Of a DNA stretch of 64,000 nt, positions 50,996 through 59,149 are shown piece after piece (the first letter of the stretch is position 1; every line of letters begins with the position of its first letter). A program made the position numbers and the translations under genes. Source of the DNA: Acidobacteriota bacterium (lineage in GTDB: Bacteria > Acidobacteriota > UBA6911); assembly GCA_012719355.1 (NCBI GenBank), contig JAAYAM010000117.1:1-64000 (forward strand), written 5' to 3'. The notes beneath the pieces are model-generated. The model was not told where the DNA came from and searched no databases. It saw nothing but the letters and a program-made list of their open reading frames with translations.

Positions 50996-51994
50996 ATGAG
51001 TGAACTCCGCTGGAATCCCCTGCTTGGAGAATGGGTCGCGACTGCTACGCACCGTCAGGAGAGAACCTTTCTCCCTCCTGAGGACTTCTGTCCACTCTGT
51101 CCGACGAAGCCGGGCGGATTTCCAACAGAAGTGCCTGAACCTGACTACGATATTGTGGTTTTCGAGAACCGCTTTCCAAGCCTGCGTCCTTCTCCTGACA
51201 CGCCTGCTGTCGAGGGGAGCGACCTCTACCCGGTTCGGCCGGGAGAAGGGATTTGCGAAGTTGTTCTATATGCTCCCAGGCACCACTCGAGCCTCGCGCA
51301 GGAGAGTGTAGAGCAGATATTTAAGCTGATCCGTGTCTGGCGCGACCGCTTTGCCGAGCTGGGGGCACGCGATTATGTCCACTATGTGTTCATATTTGAG
51401 AACAAGGGCGAACAGATCGGCGTCACTCTGCACCATCCGCACGGCCAGATTTACGGTTATCCCTTCGTCCCTCCGGTCATCCGGAAGGAGCTCGACCGGG
51501 CGCGACGGCATCGTCAGGAATCGGGACGATGCCTGCTCTGCGACATTCTCCTTGAGGAACAAAAGGACGGCCGCCGCATCATCGTTGAGAACGATAGCTT
51601 TTCCGCTTACATACCCTTCTTTGCGCGCTGGCCTTATGAAGTGCACGTCGTCTCCCGCCGCCACCTGCAGGCTCTCACGGATTTCAGCGAAATCGAGGAA
51701 AAGGATCTTGCGTGTGTACTGAAATCCCTCCTGGTCGCATACGACCGGCTCTTCGATCGACCCTTCCCTTACATGATGGTACTGCACCAGCGGCCGAGCG
51801 ACGGTGCCGAATACGACTACTACCATTTCCATATGGAGTTCTATCCGCCGCTCAGGGCCGCGAACCGACTCAAATACCTTGCCGGGAGCGAGACCGGGGC
51901 GGGCATGTTCATCAATGACACTCTTGCCGAGGAGAAGGCTGAAGAACTGAGAGGCCATATCGATCCGGTGCTTTGGCCTGCGAACGAACAATGA
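50996..51994 (+). CDS. galT: Galactose-1-phosphate uridylyltransferase
   Basis: A 332-residue HIT-superfamily transferase of the Leloir pathway, exchanging UMP between UDP-glucose and galactose-1-phosphate. The nucleophilic histidine motif HPHGQIYGYP is present, as are zinc ligands in FCPLCP and the C-terminal HFHMEFYPPLR. The ATG follows GAGGTGA eight bases upstream. It overlaps galK by 4 bp. Confidence 0.96.
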   Translation: MSELRWNPLLGEWVATATHRQERTFLPPEDFCPLCPTKPGGFPTEVPEPDYDIVVFENRFPSLRPSPDTPAVEGSDLYPVRPGEGICEVVLYAPRHHSSLAQESVEQIFKLIRVWRDRFAELGARDYVHYVFIFENKGEQIGVTLHHPHGQIYGYPFVPPVIRKELDRARRHRQESGRCLLCDILLEEQKDGRRIIVENDSFSAYIPFFARWPYEVHVVSRRHLQALTDFSEIEEKDLACVLKSLLVAYDRLFDRPFPYMMVLHQRPSDGAEYDYYHFHMEFYPPLRAANRLKYLAGSETGAGMFINDTLAEEKAEELRGHIDPVLWPANEQ

Positions 51995-53151
51995 TCGACA
52001 TTGCAGACCTGGCGACAGCATTTCAGGCACGTTTCGGGATGAGACCGAGGGTGTTCTGTGCACCCGGGAGGGTGAATCTCATCGGCGAACACACCGACTA
52101 TAACGATGGGTTTGTCCTCCCGATGGCCATCGACCGTGGAACCGCTGCAGCAGTCTCGCCGCGACAGGACGCCAAACTTCGCGTGTGGTCGTTGAACCTG
52201 GATGAGACGCTGGAACGGGACTTGGGAAATCTCGGTTCCGGGCGGCGTGGCAGCTGGTCCGACTACGTCGAAGGGATCGCGGCTGCGCTTGAGGATCGCG
52301 GCATACGGCCGGCCGGTGCGGATATCGCAATCAAGAGCGACGTCTCCATCGGCGGCGGGCTCTCCTCATCGGCGGCATTCGAAATGGCGCTCGGGACGGC
52401 ACTCGCAGCCGTCTCAGGAAATACCATCGATCGGCTGTCGCTTGCGCTCGCCGGACAGACCGCAGAACACAACCACGTGGGAATCCAGAGCGGAATCATG
52501 GATCAGTTCATCTCCGTACACGCGCTTGAAGGTCACGCACTGCTGCTGGACTGCCGTTCACTCGAAGCCAGGCCTGTGCCTTTGCGTCTGGGCGATTACG
52601 AGGTTGTGGTCTGCGACAGCCGCGTGCGCCACACACTCGCTTCATCTGAGTACAACCAGCGCCGGCAGGATTGCCGCGCCGGAGTGGAACTGCTGGGTAA
52701 TGTGCTTCCAGGCGTCCGGGCTCTGCGGGACGTAACCCTCCAGCAGCTTGAGAATCACCGGTCTTTGCTTCCAGAGACTGTCTATCGCAGATGTCGTCAC
52801 GTTATCACCGAGAACTCAAGAACTCTGGCCGCCGCTGCCGCACTGGAAGGAGGCGACGCCGCCACTATGGGACGGTTGATGTCGGATTCGCATCGCTCGC
52901 TGAGGGATGATTACGAAGTCAGCTGCGACGAGATCGATCTGCTTGTAAGGAGCGCTCAGCAGCAGCCCGGGGTGTTGGGAGCGCGGATGACCGGGGGCGG
53001 TTTTGGCGGCTGTACCGTAAATCTGGTCCTGCATCGAAACTTCGACTCATTTCGGGAAAACGTCTCACGCGAATATGCGGACGCGTTCCGGATAGAGCCG
53101 GAAATATTCACGGTCCGGCCAAGTGCCGGCGCAAGGGAAGTACTGTTCTAG
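51991..53151 (+). CDS. galK: Galactokinase
   Basis: A 386-residue GHMP kinase that phosphorylates galactose at C1. Galactokinase signature GRVNLIGEHTDYNDGFVLP, ATP-binding GGGLSSSAAFEMALG, catalytic aspartate region GIQSGIMDQF and the third GHMP motif MTGGGFGGC are all present. ATG 51991 overlaps the galT stop. GalK, GalT and GalE together allow full recycling of free galactose released inside the cell. Confidence 0.97.
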   Translation: MIDIADLATAFQARFGMRPRVFCAPGRVNLIGEHTDYNDGFVLPMAIDRGTAAAVSPRQDAKLRVWSLNLDETLERDLGNLGSGRRGSWSDYVEGIAAALEDRGIRPAGADIAIKSDVSIGGGLSSSAAFEMALGTALAAVSGNTIDRLSLALAGQTAEHNHVGIQSGIMDQFISVHALEGHALLLDCRSLEARPVPLRLGDYEVVVCDSRVRHTLASSEYNQRRQDCRAGVELLGNVLPGVRALRDVTLQQLENHRSLLPETVYRRCRHVITENSRTLAAAAALEGGDAATMGRLMSDSHRSLRDDYEVSCDEIDLLVRSAQQQPGVLGARMTGGGFGGCTVNLVLHRNFDSFRENVSREYADAFRIEPEIFTVRPSAGAREVLF

Positions 53152-53159
53152 CGAGTTTC

Positions 53160-53235
53160 TGGAGGCGCCGAGCGGACTCGAACCGCTGAATAAAGGTTTT
53201 GCAGACCTCCCCCTTAGCCACTTGGGTACGGCGCC
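53160..53235 (-). tRNA. tRNA-Cys (GCA)
   Basis: On the minus strand the molecule starts GGCGCCG and ends CGGCGCC-T-CCA, a 7-bp acceptor stem with the cysteine-type U73 and an encoded CCA. The anticodon stem GAGGT/ACCTT encloses CTGCAAA, giving anticodon GCA. The T arm (GCGG/CCGC around TTCGAGT) and D arm are regular. It lies just after galK on the opposite strand. Confidence 0.96.
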
Positions 53236-53372
53236 ATAAGTCAAAGCAGAACCCTGAATTAAGGCAGAGAGCTATTGTAGTTGATTGCATCGGTTCGTGC
53301 AAGCTGTCAGGAACGGGAGATGATGTGTGTTATACCTTATCCTGAAAGTCCACTCAGGAATGGAGCATCAAG

Positions 53373-53795
53373 ATGAAATCATATCGCAAGGTACTGGAAG
53401 TTAATATTCCATCCCGGATGGGTTTCCTGAACATCACCCCGGAAGTCAGGGAGGCACTGAAGGACAGCGGAATTAAAGAAGGCCTGGTGCTCGTAAATGC
53501 GATGCATATCACCGCGAGCGTGTTCATCAATGACGACGAGCCCGGGCTGCATGAAGACTACAAGCGCTGGTTGGAGGAACTTGCGCCGTTCGATCCGAGT
53601 CCCGAACGCTATCACCACAACCGGACAGGTGAAGACAATGGAGACGCTCACCACAAACGGCAGATCATGGGACGCGAAGTGGTTGTTGCGGTCACGAACG
53701 GAAAGCTCGATTTCGGCCCGTGGGAGCAGATCTTCTACGGCGAGTTCGACGGCAGGCGCAGGAAGCGGATCATGATCAAAATCATCGGCGAGTGA
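53373..53795 (+). CDS. YjbQ/UPF0047 family protein
   Basis: A 140-residue protein of the YjbQ family: [20 protein letters not shown]-like start region, [14 protein letters not shown], the conserved [20 protein letters not shown] with clustered histidines, and [18 protein letters not shown]. Family members have weak thiamine-phosphate synthase activity, but the physiological role is unsettled. GGAATGGAG precedes ATG 53373. It is convergent with the DUF72 gene (3-bp gap). Confidence 0.92.
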   Translation: MKSYRKVLEVNIPSRMGFLNITPEVREALKDSGIKEGLVLVNAMHITASVFINDDEPGLHEDYKRWLEELAPFDPSPERYHHNRTGEDNGDAHHKRQIMGREVVVAVTNGKLDFGPWEQIFYGEFDGRRRKRIMIKIIGE

Positions 53796-53798
53796 AGA

Positions 53799-54527
53799 TC
53801 AGGTCACGAGCCCGCGCAGATCGAGTGCGTTGGCGATCGCATAGCCGTGAACGTCGTTGTTGAAATAGGCGAAGACGTCCTTGCGTTGTGCGAGGTACTG
53901 CTTGATCAGTTTCGCCTCCCTCTCGAGCTGCTGCCGGGAATAATTGCCTGAATGACCGGAAGTCCCGTGAAAGCGCTGATAGATCCAATCGGCTGTTTCC
54001 GGCCGCGGGTGATCCTTGATCATGTCGTGGAAACACAGCGCCGCATTGTGACGCCGCAGGATCGAATAGACATCCTCATGAAACCATGAGGGGTCGCGAA
54101 GTTCGATTGCCCACCGCTGGTTGCCCGGGACGGCGTCAAGGAAGTCTTCCAGCCTGCCCGGATCGATATGCCAGCGGGGTGGGAGCTGCACCAGGATTGG
54201 ACCGAGGAAACCATCCAGCCGCGAAGCCAGGGACATAAACCTGAAGACCGGCTCCTGAGGTTCTTTCAGCTTCTTTAAATGAGAACCGTAGCGGCTGAAT
54301 TTCAGGACGTAAAGGAATCCTTTTCTTGCCTGATCACGCCAGCTGTCAAAAGCCTGTTCTGAAGGGAGACGGTAAAAAGTGTTGTTGATTTCGACTGTGT
54401 CGAAGTGCTGGGAGTAATACTGGAGCCAGCGGTTCTGGGGCAGTTTTTCGGGATAGAAGATCCCTCTCCAGTGGTTGTACTGGTATCCCGATGTCCCGAT
54501 ACGTATCTCCGGGGTTCGTCGGCTCAT
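53799..54527 (-). CDS. DUF72 family protein
   Basis: A 242-residue TIM-barrel-like DUF72 protein: IRIGTSGYQYNHWRGIFYP, FDTVEINNTFYRLPSE, LVQLPPRW, AIELRDPSW and YAYFNNDVHGYAIANAL-like end. Function is unknown; a nuclease or metal-dependent role has been proposed for relatives. It lies downstream of the peroxiredoxin on the same strand behind a GC-rich hairpin. Confidence 0.92.
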   Translation of the reverse strand: MSRRTPEIRIGTSGYQYNHWRGIFYPEKLPQNRWLQYYSQHFDTVEINNTFYRLPSEQAFDSWRDQARKGFLYVLKFSRYGSHLKKLKEPQEPVFRFMSLASRLDGFLGPILVQLPPRWHIDPGRLEDFLDAVPGNQRWAIELRDPSWFHEDVYSILRRHNAALCFHDMIKDHPRPETADWIYQRFHGTSGHSGNYSRQQLEREAKLIKQYLAQRKDVFAYFNNDVHGYAIANALDLRGLVT

Positions 54528-54543
54528 CCACGCTTAGCTTCGA

Positions 54544-54568
54544 GCCTCCGGCCGAACGGCTCGGAGGC
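54544..54568 (-). terminator. GC-rich hairpin after the peroxiredoxin gene
   Basis: GCCTCCG and CGGAGGC (7 bp) extended by GCCG-AA-CGGC (4 bp) with one bulged base form a strong stem in the 56-bp gap to DUF72. No U-tract follows, so termination is plausible but not assured. Confidence 0.35.
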
Positions 54569-54583
54569 CCGATGTCCCAGATG

Positions 54584-55195
54584 CTATTTATGCAGCGCCT
54601 CGTGCACATGGCCGACCATCGAGGCTGAAGGGGTAAGGGTCACATCCCCTTCTTCTCTCCATTTTGACGGGCATGCCTCGTTCGTCTTCTTGCTCAGGTA
54701 GATATTCGCCTTGAACTTTCTCATCAGTTCATCGATGTTGCGCCCGAGGTTGAAGAAGTTCACCTCGGCGTTCAGCAGTGTCCCCTCGGTGTTTATGATG
54801 AACGTGCCCCGCAGATTGATTCCCTGCTGTTCGTCATAGACTCCGAACATGCGGGATACTCTGCCGCTGGGATCCGCTCCCATGGGGTACTTGACCTTCT
54901 CCAGCTCCTTTTCAGATCTTTGCCAGGCGAGATGCACGAATTTGGTGTCGGTGCTGATCGTGACGACCTCAACTCCCATCTTCTTGAATCGATCATACTG
55001 CTCTGCCAGAGCAGCGAATTCGGTCGCTCATACAAAGGTGAAATCCGCCGGGTAGAAGAAAAGGATGGTCCATTTCTTCTCTGCCATGGCTTTATCAAGG
55101 CTGAATGTACCGAAATCCCCAACAGATGGCTCGTATGTCTCGATCTCGAACGAGGGAACTTTCTGACCAACTTTCAAAGGAAGATTCTCGATCAT
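54584..55195 (-). CDS. Selenocysteine-containing 2-Cys peroxiredoxin (AhpC/Prx1 type)
   Basis: A 203-residue thiol peroxidase read through one in-frame TGA at 55028-55030. Start ATG 55195 has AAGGAG seven bases upstream. The frame runs to the catalytic loop FFYPADFTFV, where the peroxidatic cysteine is codon 56 and is TGA. It then continues without a shift (ATEFAALAEQYDRFKKMG) into VVTISTDTKFVH, LRGTFIINTEG and the resolving cysteine C175 in NEACPSKW. The only stop in 203 codons sits exactly at the catalytic position, and a 7-bp hairpin with a GG loop follows it, which is how bacteria encode selenocysteine. Selenocysteine peroxiredoxins are known in anaerobes. The alternative is a single-base pseudogene. 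A divergent 250-bp gap separates it from a ferredoxin-like gene. Confidence 0.85.
54998..55014 (-). promoter_or_regulatory. SECIS-like hairpin for selenocysteine insertion
   Basis: On the minus strand CTGCTCT-GGC-AGAGCAG is a perfect 7-bp stem with a 3-nt loop, starting 13 nt after the TGA; the loop guanines are 21-22 nt downstream of it. Bacterial SECIS elements are hairpins directly 3' of the UGA with GG in the apical loop at about this distance. No bulged U is obvious. Confidence 0.65.
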
Positions 55196-55354
55196 ACTGG
55201 TGCTCCTTTCTGAAGTATTGCGGGCGGATGAATGCCCAGGGGGGAGGGAAAAAAGGACTGCTTGAATTAAGATAAGCGGCAAAAGTCGGAGTTTCAATAC
55301 CCCCTGGCTTTCTTTTGGCTCCGGACCCGGGCTCCGGAATCCTTTTTGTCTTTC

Positions 55355-55368
55355 TTGATGTGCGTCAA
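55355..55368. promoter_or_regulatory. FNR/CRP-type box upstream of the ferredoxin-like gene
   Basis: TTGAT-GTGC-GTCAA matches the FNR consensus TTGAT-N4-ATCAA at nine of ten bases. It lies 78 bp before the ATG, and its centre is about 44 bp before a start predicted from TATTAC at 55394-55399, a class II activator position. Confidence 0.6.
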
Positions 55369-55445
55369 GGACTATTGCCGCGCCGGAAGGCACTATTACG
55401 GTGCAAGGCCGATGTGCCATCTTTAATGGAAAGGGAGAGGAAATT

Positions 55446-56315
55446 ATGAGACGCAAGATCATCACTATCGATGAGGAAAAATGCAACGGTTGCGGTGCCT
55501 GCGAAAGCGGGTGCCCTGAGGGTGCCCTCAGGGTCATCGACGGCAAGGCCCGTTTGGTCGGTGAGTTGCTCTGCGACGGACTCGGCGCGTGCCTTGGTAC
55601 ATGTCCGGAAGGCGCCATTACCGTCGAGGAACGTGAAGCGGAACCGTACGATGAACTTGCGGTGATCAGAAATATTGTTCCCCAGGGACGGAACGTAATC
55701 CTTGGCCACCTGCAGCACCTGAAAGACCACGGGCAGTCCACATACCTGAAGCAGGCTGTCTCATACCTGCGGGAACACAAAATAGCGATTGATATGTTTC
55801 CGCAGATTGCGGATCATAATAGTGCTGGTGCTGCCAGGCAATGCCCGGGTTCGAAAACCCTCTCGTTTCCTGCGCAGCGAGCGATACCAGAAGGCGAGGA
55901 AATGCCCTCTCAACTTACACACTGGCCGGTTCAGCTTCACCTTATAAACCCGGCGGCGCCACATTACCGGAATTCGGATCTGCTTATAGCGGCGGATTGC
56001 GTCGCTTACGCCTACGCCGATTTCCACCGGACTTCATTGAGGGGAAGAACGCTGGCGATAGCGTGCTCCAAGCTCGACGCCCGTCAGGAAGTGTATGCCG
56101 ACAAGATCGCCGCCCTGATTGATGAATCGTGCGTGAAGTCAATCCGGGTCATGATAATGCAGGTGCCGTGCTGCAGTGGCCTGCTGCGTCATGTCGTTGA
56201 TGGCGCCGGCCGAGCCCGGCGGAGGGTGCCCGTTTCCTGCGTGATCGTGGGGATCGGCGGCGAGATTCTGAGCGAAACTCCCATCGACATCGAGTCGACG
56301 GAAGCGGTAGGGTAA
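55446..56315 (+). CDS. Ferredoxin-type (two 4Fe-4S sites) protein
   Basis: A 289-residue protein. The N-terminal dicluster ferredoxin domain (about 1-60) has a full CxxCxxCxxxCP (CNGCGACESGCPEGA) and a second set CDGLGACLGTCP with leucine in the second cysteine place, the usual pattern in this subfamily. A C-terminal domain (about 150-285) contains further cysteines (VPCCSGLLRHVV, AACSKLDAR-like) and no membrane segment. Such proteins occur in anaerobes as electron-transfer modules; the partner is unknown. GGAGAGGA precedes ATG 55446. The FNR box implies induction at low oxygen. Confidence 0.85.
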   Translation: MRRKIITIDEEKCNGCGACESGCPEGALRVIDGKARLVGELLCDGLGACLGTCPEGAITVEEREAEPYDELAVIRNIVPQGRNVILGHLQHLKDHGQSTYLKQAVSYLREHKIAIDMFPQIADHNSAGAARQCPGSKTLSFPAQRAIPEGEEMPSQLTHWPVQLHLINPAAPHYRNSDLLIAADCVAYAYADFHRTSLRGRTLAIACSKLDARQEVYADKIAALIDESCVKSIRVMIMQVPCCSGLLRHVVDGAGRARRRVPVSCVIVGIGGEILSETPIDIESTEAVG

Positions 56316-56316
56316 G

Positions 56317-58053
56317 TCACTCCTTCACGATAACGGTGTCAAGTACGGCGGGCCGTCCTCCGAGAACGGCGTCGATGCAGCGCCGCAGTGCTGCGGGGAG
56401 TGTTTCCGGCTCCATTACCTTCTCCCCGTAGGCCCCCATGGCTGCTGCAATCATAGCGAAGTCCGGTGACGGGGAAAGACTTGATCCATTGAACCCGCTT
56501 TTCCCGGCGCAGCTCTCCGGCCCACCATATTCATCCAGATTCTCTTCGACCGCGCGGTACCTGTGATTGTTGTTGACGATGTACAGAACGGGAGCGGCGT
56601 ACCGGCGTGAAGTCCAGAGTGCCGCTTCGGGATTCGAGAAGATCGCGCAGCCGTCTCCTCCGCTGGCGATCACAGTCTTTTCAGGCGCCGCCATCTTTAT
56701 TCCTATAGCCCTCGGCCAGCTGTTGCCCAGATTAGCGGAATACTGCGCGAAGACATGTCCGGGAGGAGTCCGGTCTCCCTGGCCGATTGCGGCAATGTCC
56801 CAGAGTAGCACCGTGTTTTCATCCGAAATCTGGTTGACGCATTCACGGATCCACAACGGAGAGAGGGGATATGCGGCGCGGGCTTTTTCGATCTCCACCC
56901 GCCGCCGTGCGTCTGCCGCCTTCTTAGCAGCCTGCAGCGCCAGCCTGCGCTCATCGATCATCTTCTTCGTCCGCGAACTGATGAATTCCTCAGCCATCCT
57001 GGTGAGAAGGGGAATGGCCCTGGATGAGTCGCAGGTGATCGGTATATGGACGGGATATCCCCAAAGCGGCTGCTTGAGCCTCACCGGATCTGCGTCGAGT
57101 GAGATGATCTTCGCGGTCTTCTGCGGTCCTTCGCCGACCCAGGGGACATTGTGATCGACGATCAGGACAACATCGCGGTTTCGCAAATCGGGCTCTGACC
57201 GGGCCCAGTGCTGCATGGGAAAGTTCATGTAGACGTCGGTGGAAGCCACCGGGATTGAAAGCGTTTCGGCGAGCTCAACCAGCGCCGGCACAGCTTCGGG
57301 ATGCCTCCCCATACTCTTGACGAGAATCACCGGATTGGCCGCTTCGACCAGCAACCTGGCGGCTTCGCGCAATGCCTCGGCATCTCCCTGCGGGGCAAGA
57401 GCCGGCTGGAAGTCGGCCGGCTGATACAGGGGAGCTCCGGCCTGCAGCCGTGCGGCTGCTACCTCGCGGGGCAGTGTGAGGTAAACCGGGCCGCACGGCT
57501 CGGAAGCCGCAATTCTGAAGGCGCTCTGGATGACCAGCGACGCATTTTCGACAGTTCTTATTTCGTAATCCCACTTCGTATACTGGCGGACGATCGCCGC
57601 CTGGTCGTAGACTTCCTGTTGCCAGTGCACGTGCAGGCTTCTCGAACCGGGCAGTTCGTTTGCCGTCGTCCAGGGCGTGCGTCCCGCTATCACCACGATT
57701 CCCGCATTCGCCTGCCATGCTTCGGGCCATGCGGCTCCGGCATTGATGGTACCGGAGTCGACGTGCAGCATAGTCACCTGCGGTTTTCCCGTCCACTGGA
57801 AATACCCCATGTTCATGTAGACGGCATTTGATTCGTGCGGCACCGTGACAAGATCGGGGACAGGCAATCCCGCAGCCCTGAATCTGGCTACCGACTCCAT
57901 GAAGTAGAAATTATCGGTGCCCCCGCAGAAGAAGATCTTTCTGACGCCATTGGCTGCGATCGATTGCAGGATCAGTTCGTGCCCCTCGGAGCATTCGGTC
58001 GCGGTGGCAAACGGTGGAACTTTCCTCTTCATAATAAAGCCCCGTTCTTTCAT
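56317..58053 (-). CDS. Thiamine-diphosphate-requiring enzyme (acetolactate synthase-like)
   Basis: A 578-residue ThDP enzyme with the PYR (about 15-185), central FAD/CoA-like (about 205-350) and PP (about 395-570) domains of the POX/AHAS family. The cofactor-activating glutamate lies in TVPHESNAVYMNMGY; the PP domain metal motif is ASGGDGCAIFSNPEAALW with YIVNNNHRY. The substrate is uncertain: family members include acetolactate synthase, oxalyl-CoA decarboxylase and benzoylformate decarboxylase. The start is ATG 58053 or ATG 58032. It lies downstream of cydAB on the same strand. Confidence 0.88.
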   Translation of the reverse strand: MKERGFIMKRKVPPFATATECSEGHELILQSIAANGVRKIFFCGGTDNFYFMESVARFRAAGLPVPDLVTVPHESNAVYMNMGYFQWTGKPQVTMLHVDSGTINAGAAWPEAWQANAGIVVIAGRTPWTTANELPGSRSLHVHWQQEVYDQAAIVRQYTKWDYEIRTVENASLVIQSAFRIAASEPCGPVYLTLPREVAAARLQAGAPLYQPADFQPALAPQGDAEALREAARLLVEAANPVILVKSMGRHPEAVPALVELAETLSIPVASTDVYMNFPMQHWARSEPDLRNRDVVLIVDHNVPWVGEGPQKTAKIISLDADPVRLKQPLWGYPVHIPITCDSSRAIPLLTRMAEEFISSRTKKMIDERRLALQAAKKAADARRRVEIEKARAAYPLSPLWIRECVNQISDENTVLLWDIAAIGQGDRTPPGHVFAQYSANLGNSWPRAIGIKMAAPEKTVIASGGDGCAIFSNPEAALWTSRRYAAPVLYIVNNNHRYRAVEENLDEYGGPESCAGKSGFNGSSLSPSPDFAMIAAAMGAYGEKVMEPETLPAALRRCIDAVLGGRPAVLDTVIVKE

Positions 58054-58120
58054 TTATCCCGTAAGCATCTGCCCCGCAAACTATAGCGAAGTGATGCGCG
58101 GCATGTAAACGCCGATAGTC

Positions 58121-59137
58121 TCAGTAACTGTGCTCGGTGATCCTGACCTTGCCCCGAAACGCCCAATAGATCACGGCTGTATAGGCCAGAACGAAGGGCA
58201 TTCCGATCAGCGCGATGACTGTCATGATTCCGAGGGTCTTTTCAGACGATGCAGAGTTGAAGACCGTCAGATTGTAATCGGGGGAGGTGCTGGAGACCAC
58301 CATGTTGGGGTACAGCGTGAAGCTGAAGAGGAAGACAAGCGCAAGGATGGTAAAAGATGAGGAGAGGAAGGCATAGAATGGGCGGCCCAGAAAAATTGCC
58401 CGGGGTACATTGGCGAAGGCAAACACAGTGGCTATCACGATGAGCCACGACCAGCTGTGTTCACGAAAATTGCGGAGCGCCTCCGGCATCACCGCCATCG
58501 TGAAGATTGTTGCCAGCATATAGCTGATCAGGCTTAAGCCAAAGCCGCGCCACATCCAGCGATGAACGAGCTGCTGCAGCGCCTGCTCCGTCTTGAGATA
58601 GAGATAAATGGCTCCATGCATCACGGCAAATGAAACCGTCAGCAATCCGATGAGAATGGGGTAAGGCCTGAGAAGATCAAGAAACGCTCCCGTGAATACT
58701 CCCTCTGCGTTGATAGGTATGCCGATCAGGGCGTTTCCGGCTGCCACGCCAAACAGAAACGTAGCGAGCAGACTTGCGCCGAAGAACGAAAAATCCCAGA
58801 ACCTCTTCCAGGCGGCAGAATCACGCTTGCTGCGGAACTCGATCGAAACGGCGCGAAAAATCAGGGCAAACAGAAGGAGCATGAATGCTACGTAGAATCC
58901 CGAAAACACCGTTGCATAGACGTTTGGGAAGGCGGCGAACATGGCTCCACCGAATGTGACGAGCCACACCTCATTTCCATCCCAGATCGGGCCGATGGAA
59001 TTCATCATGATCCGTCGCTCGCGATCGTCCCGGGCGGAAAGGTGCAGAATGCCGACTCCGAGGTCGAACCCGTCGAGAATTGCATATCCGGCCAGGAGAA
59101 AGCCGAGCAGGATAAACCACAGCTGGTTCAGGTCCAC
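58121..59137 (-). CDS. cydB: Cytochrome bd oxidase subunit II
   Basis: A 338-residue polytopic protein with about eight or nine TM helices. N-terminal LWFILLGFLLAGYAILDGFDLGVG and WDGNEVWLVTFGGAMFAAFPNVYA are the CydB hallmarks. It partners CydA in the quinol-oxidising high-affinity terminal oxidase. It follows cydA by 12 bp. No cydX was found downstream. Confidence 0.96.
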   Translation of the reverse strand: MDLNQLWFILLGFLLAGYAILDGFDLGVGILHLSARDDRERRIMMNSIGPIWDGNEVWLVTFGGAMFAAFPNVYATVFSGFYVAFMLLLFALIFRAVSIEFRSKRDSAAWKRFWDFSFFGASLLATFLFGVAAGNALIGIPINAEGVFTGAFLDLLRPYPILIGLLTVSFAVMHGAIYLYLKTEQALQQLVHRWMWRGFGLSLISYMLATIFTMAVMPEALRNFREHSWSWLIVIATVFAFANVPRAIFLGRPFYAFLSSSFTILALVFLFSFTLYPNMVVSSTSPDYNLTVFNSASSEKTLGIMTVIALIGMPFVLAYTAVIYWAFRGKVRITEHSY

Positions 59138-59149
59138 AGAATGTGCTCC

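Noticed and set aside
54584-54979. Peroxiredoxin fragment as a separate 131-residue gene or pseudogene
   Set aside because: The same frame continues upstream through one TGA at the catalytic codon with a SECIS-like hairpin, so a single selenoprotein gene explains both pieces better.
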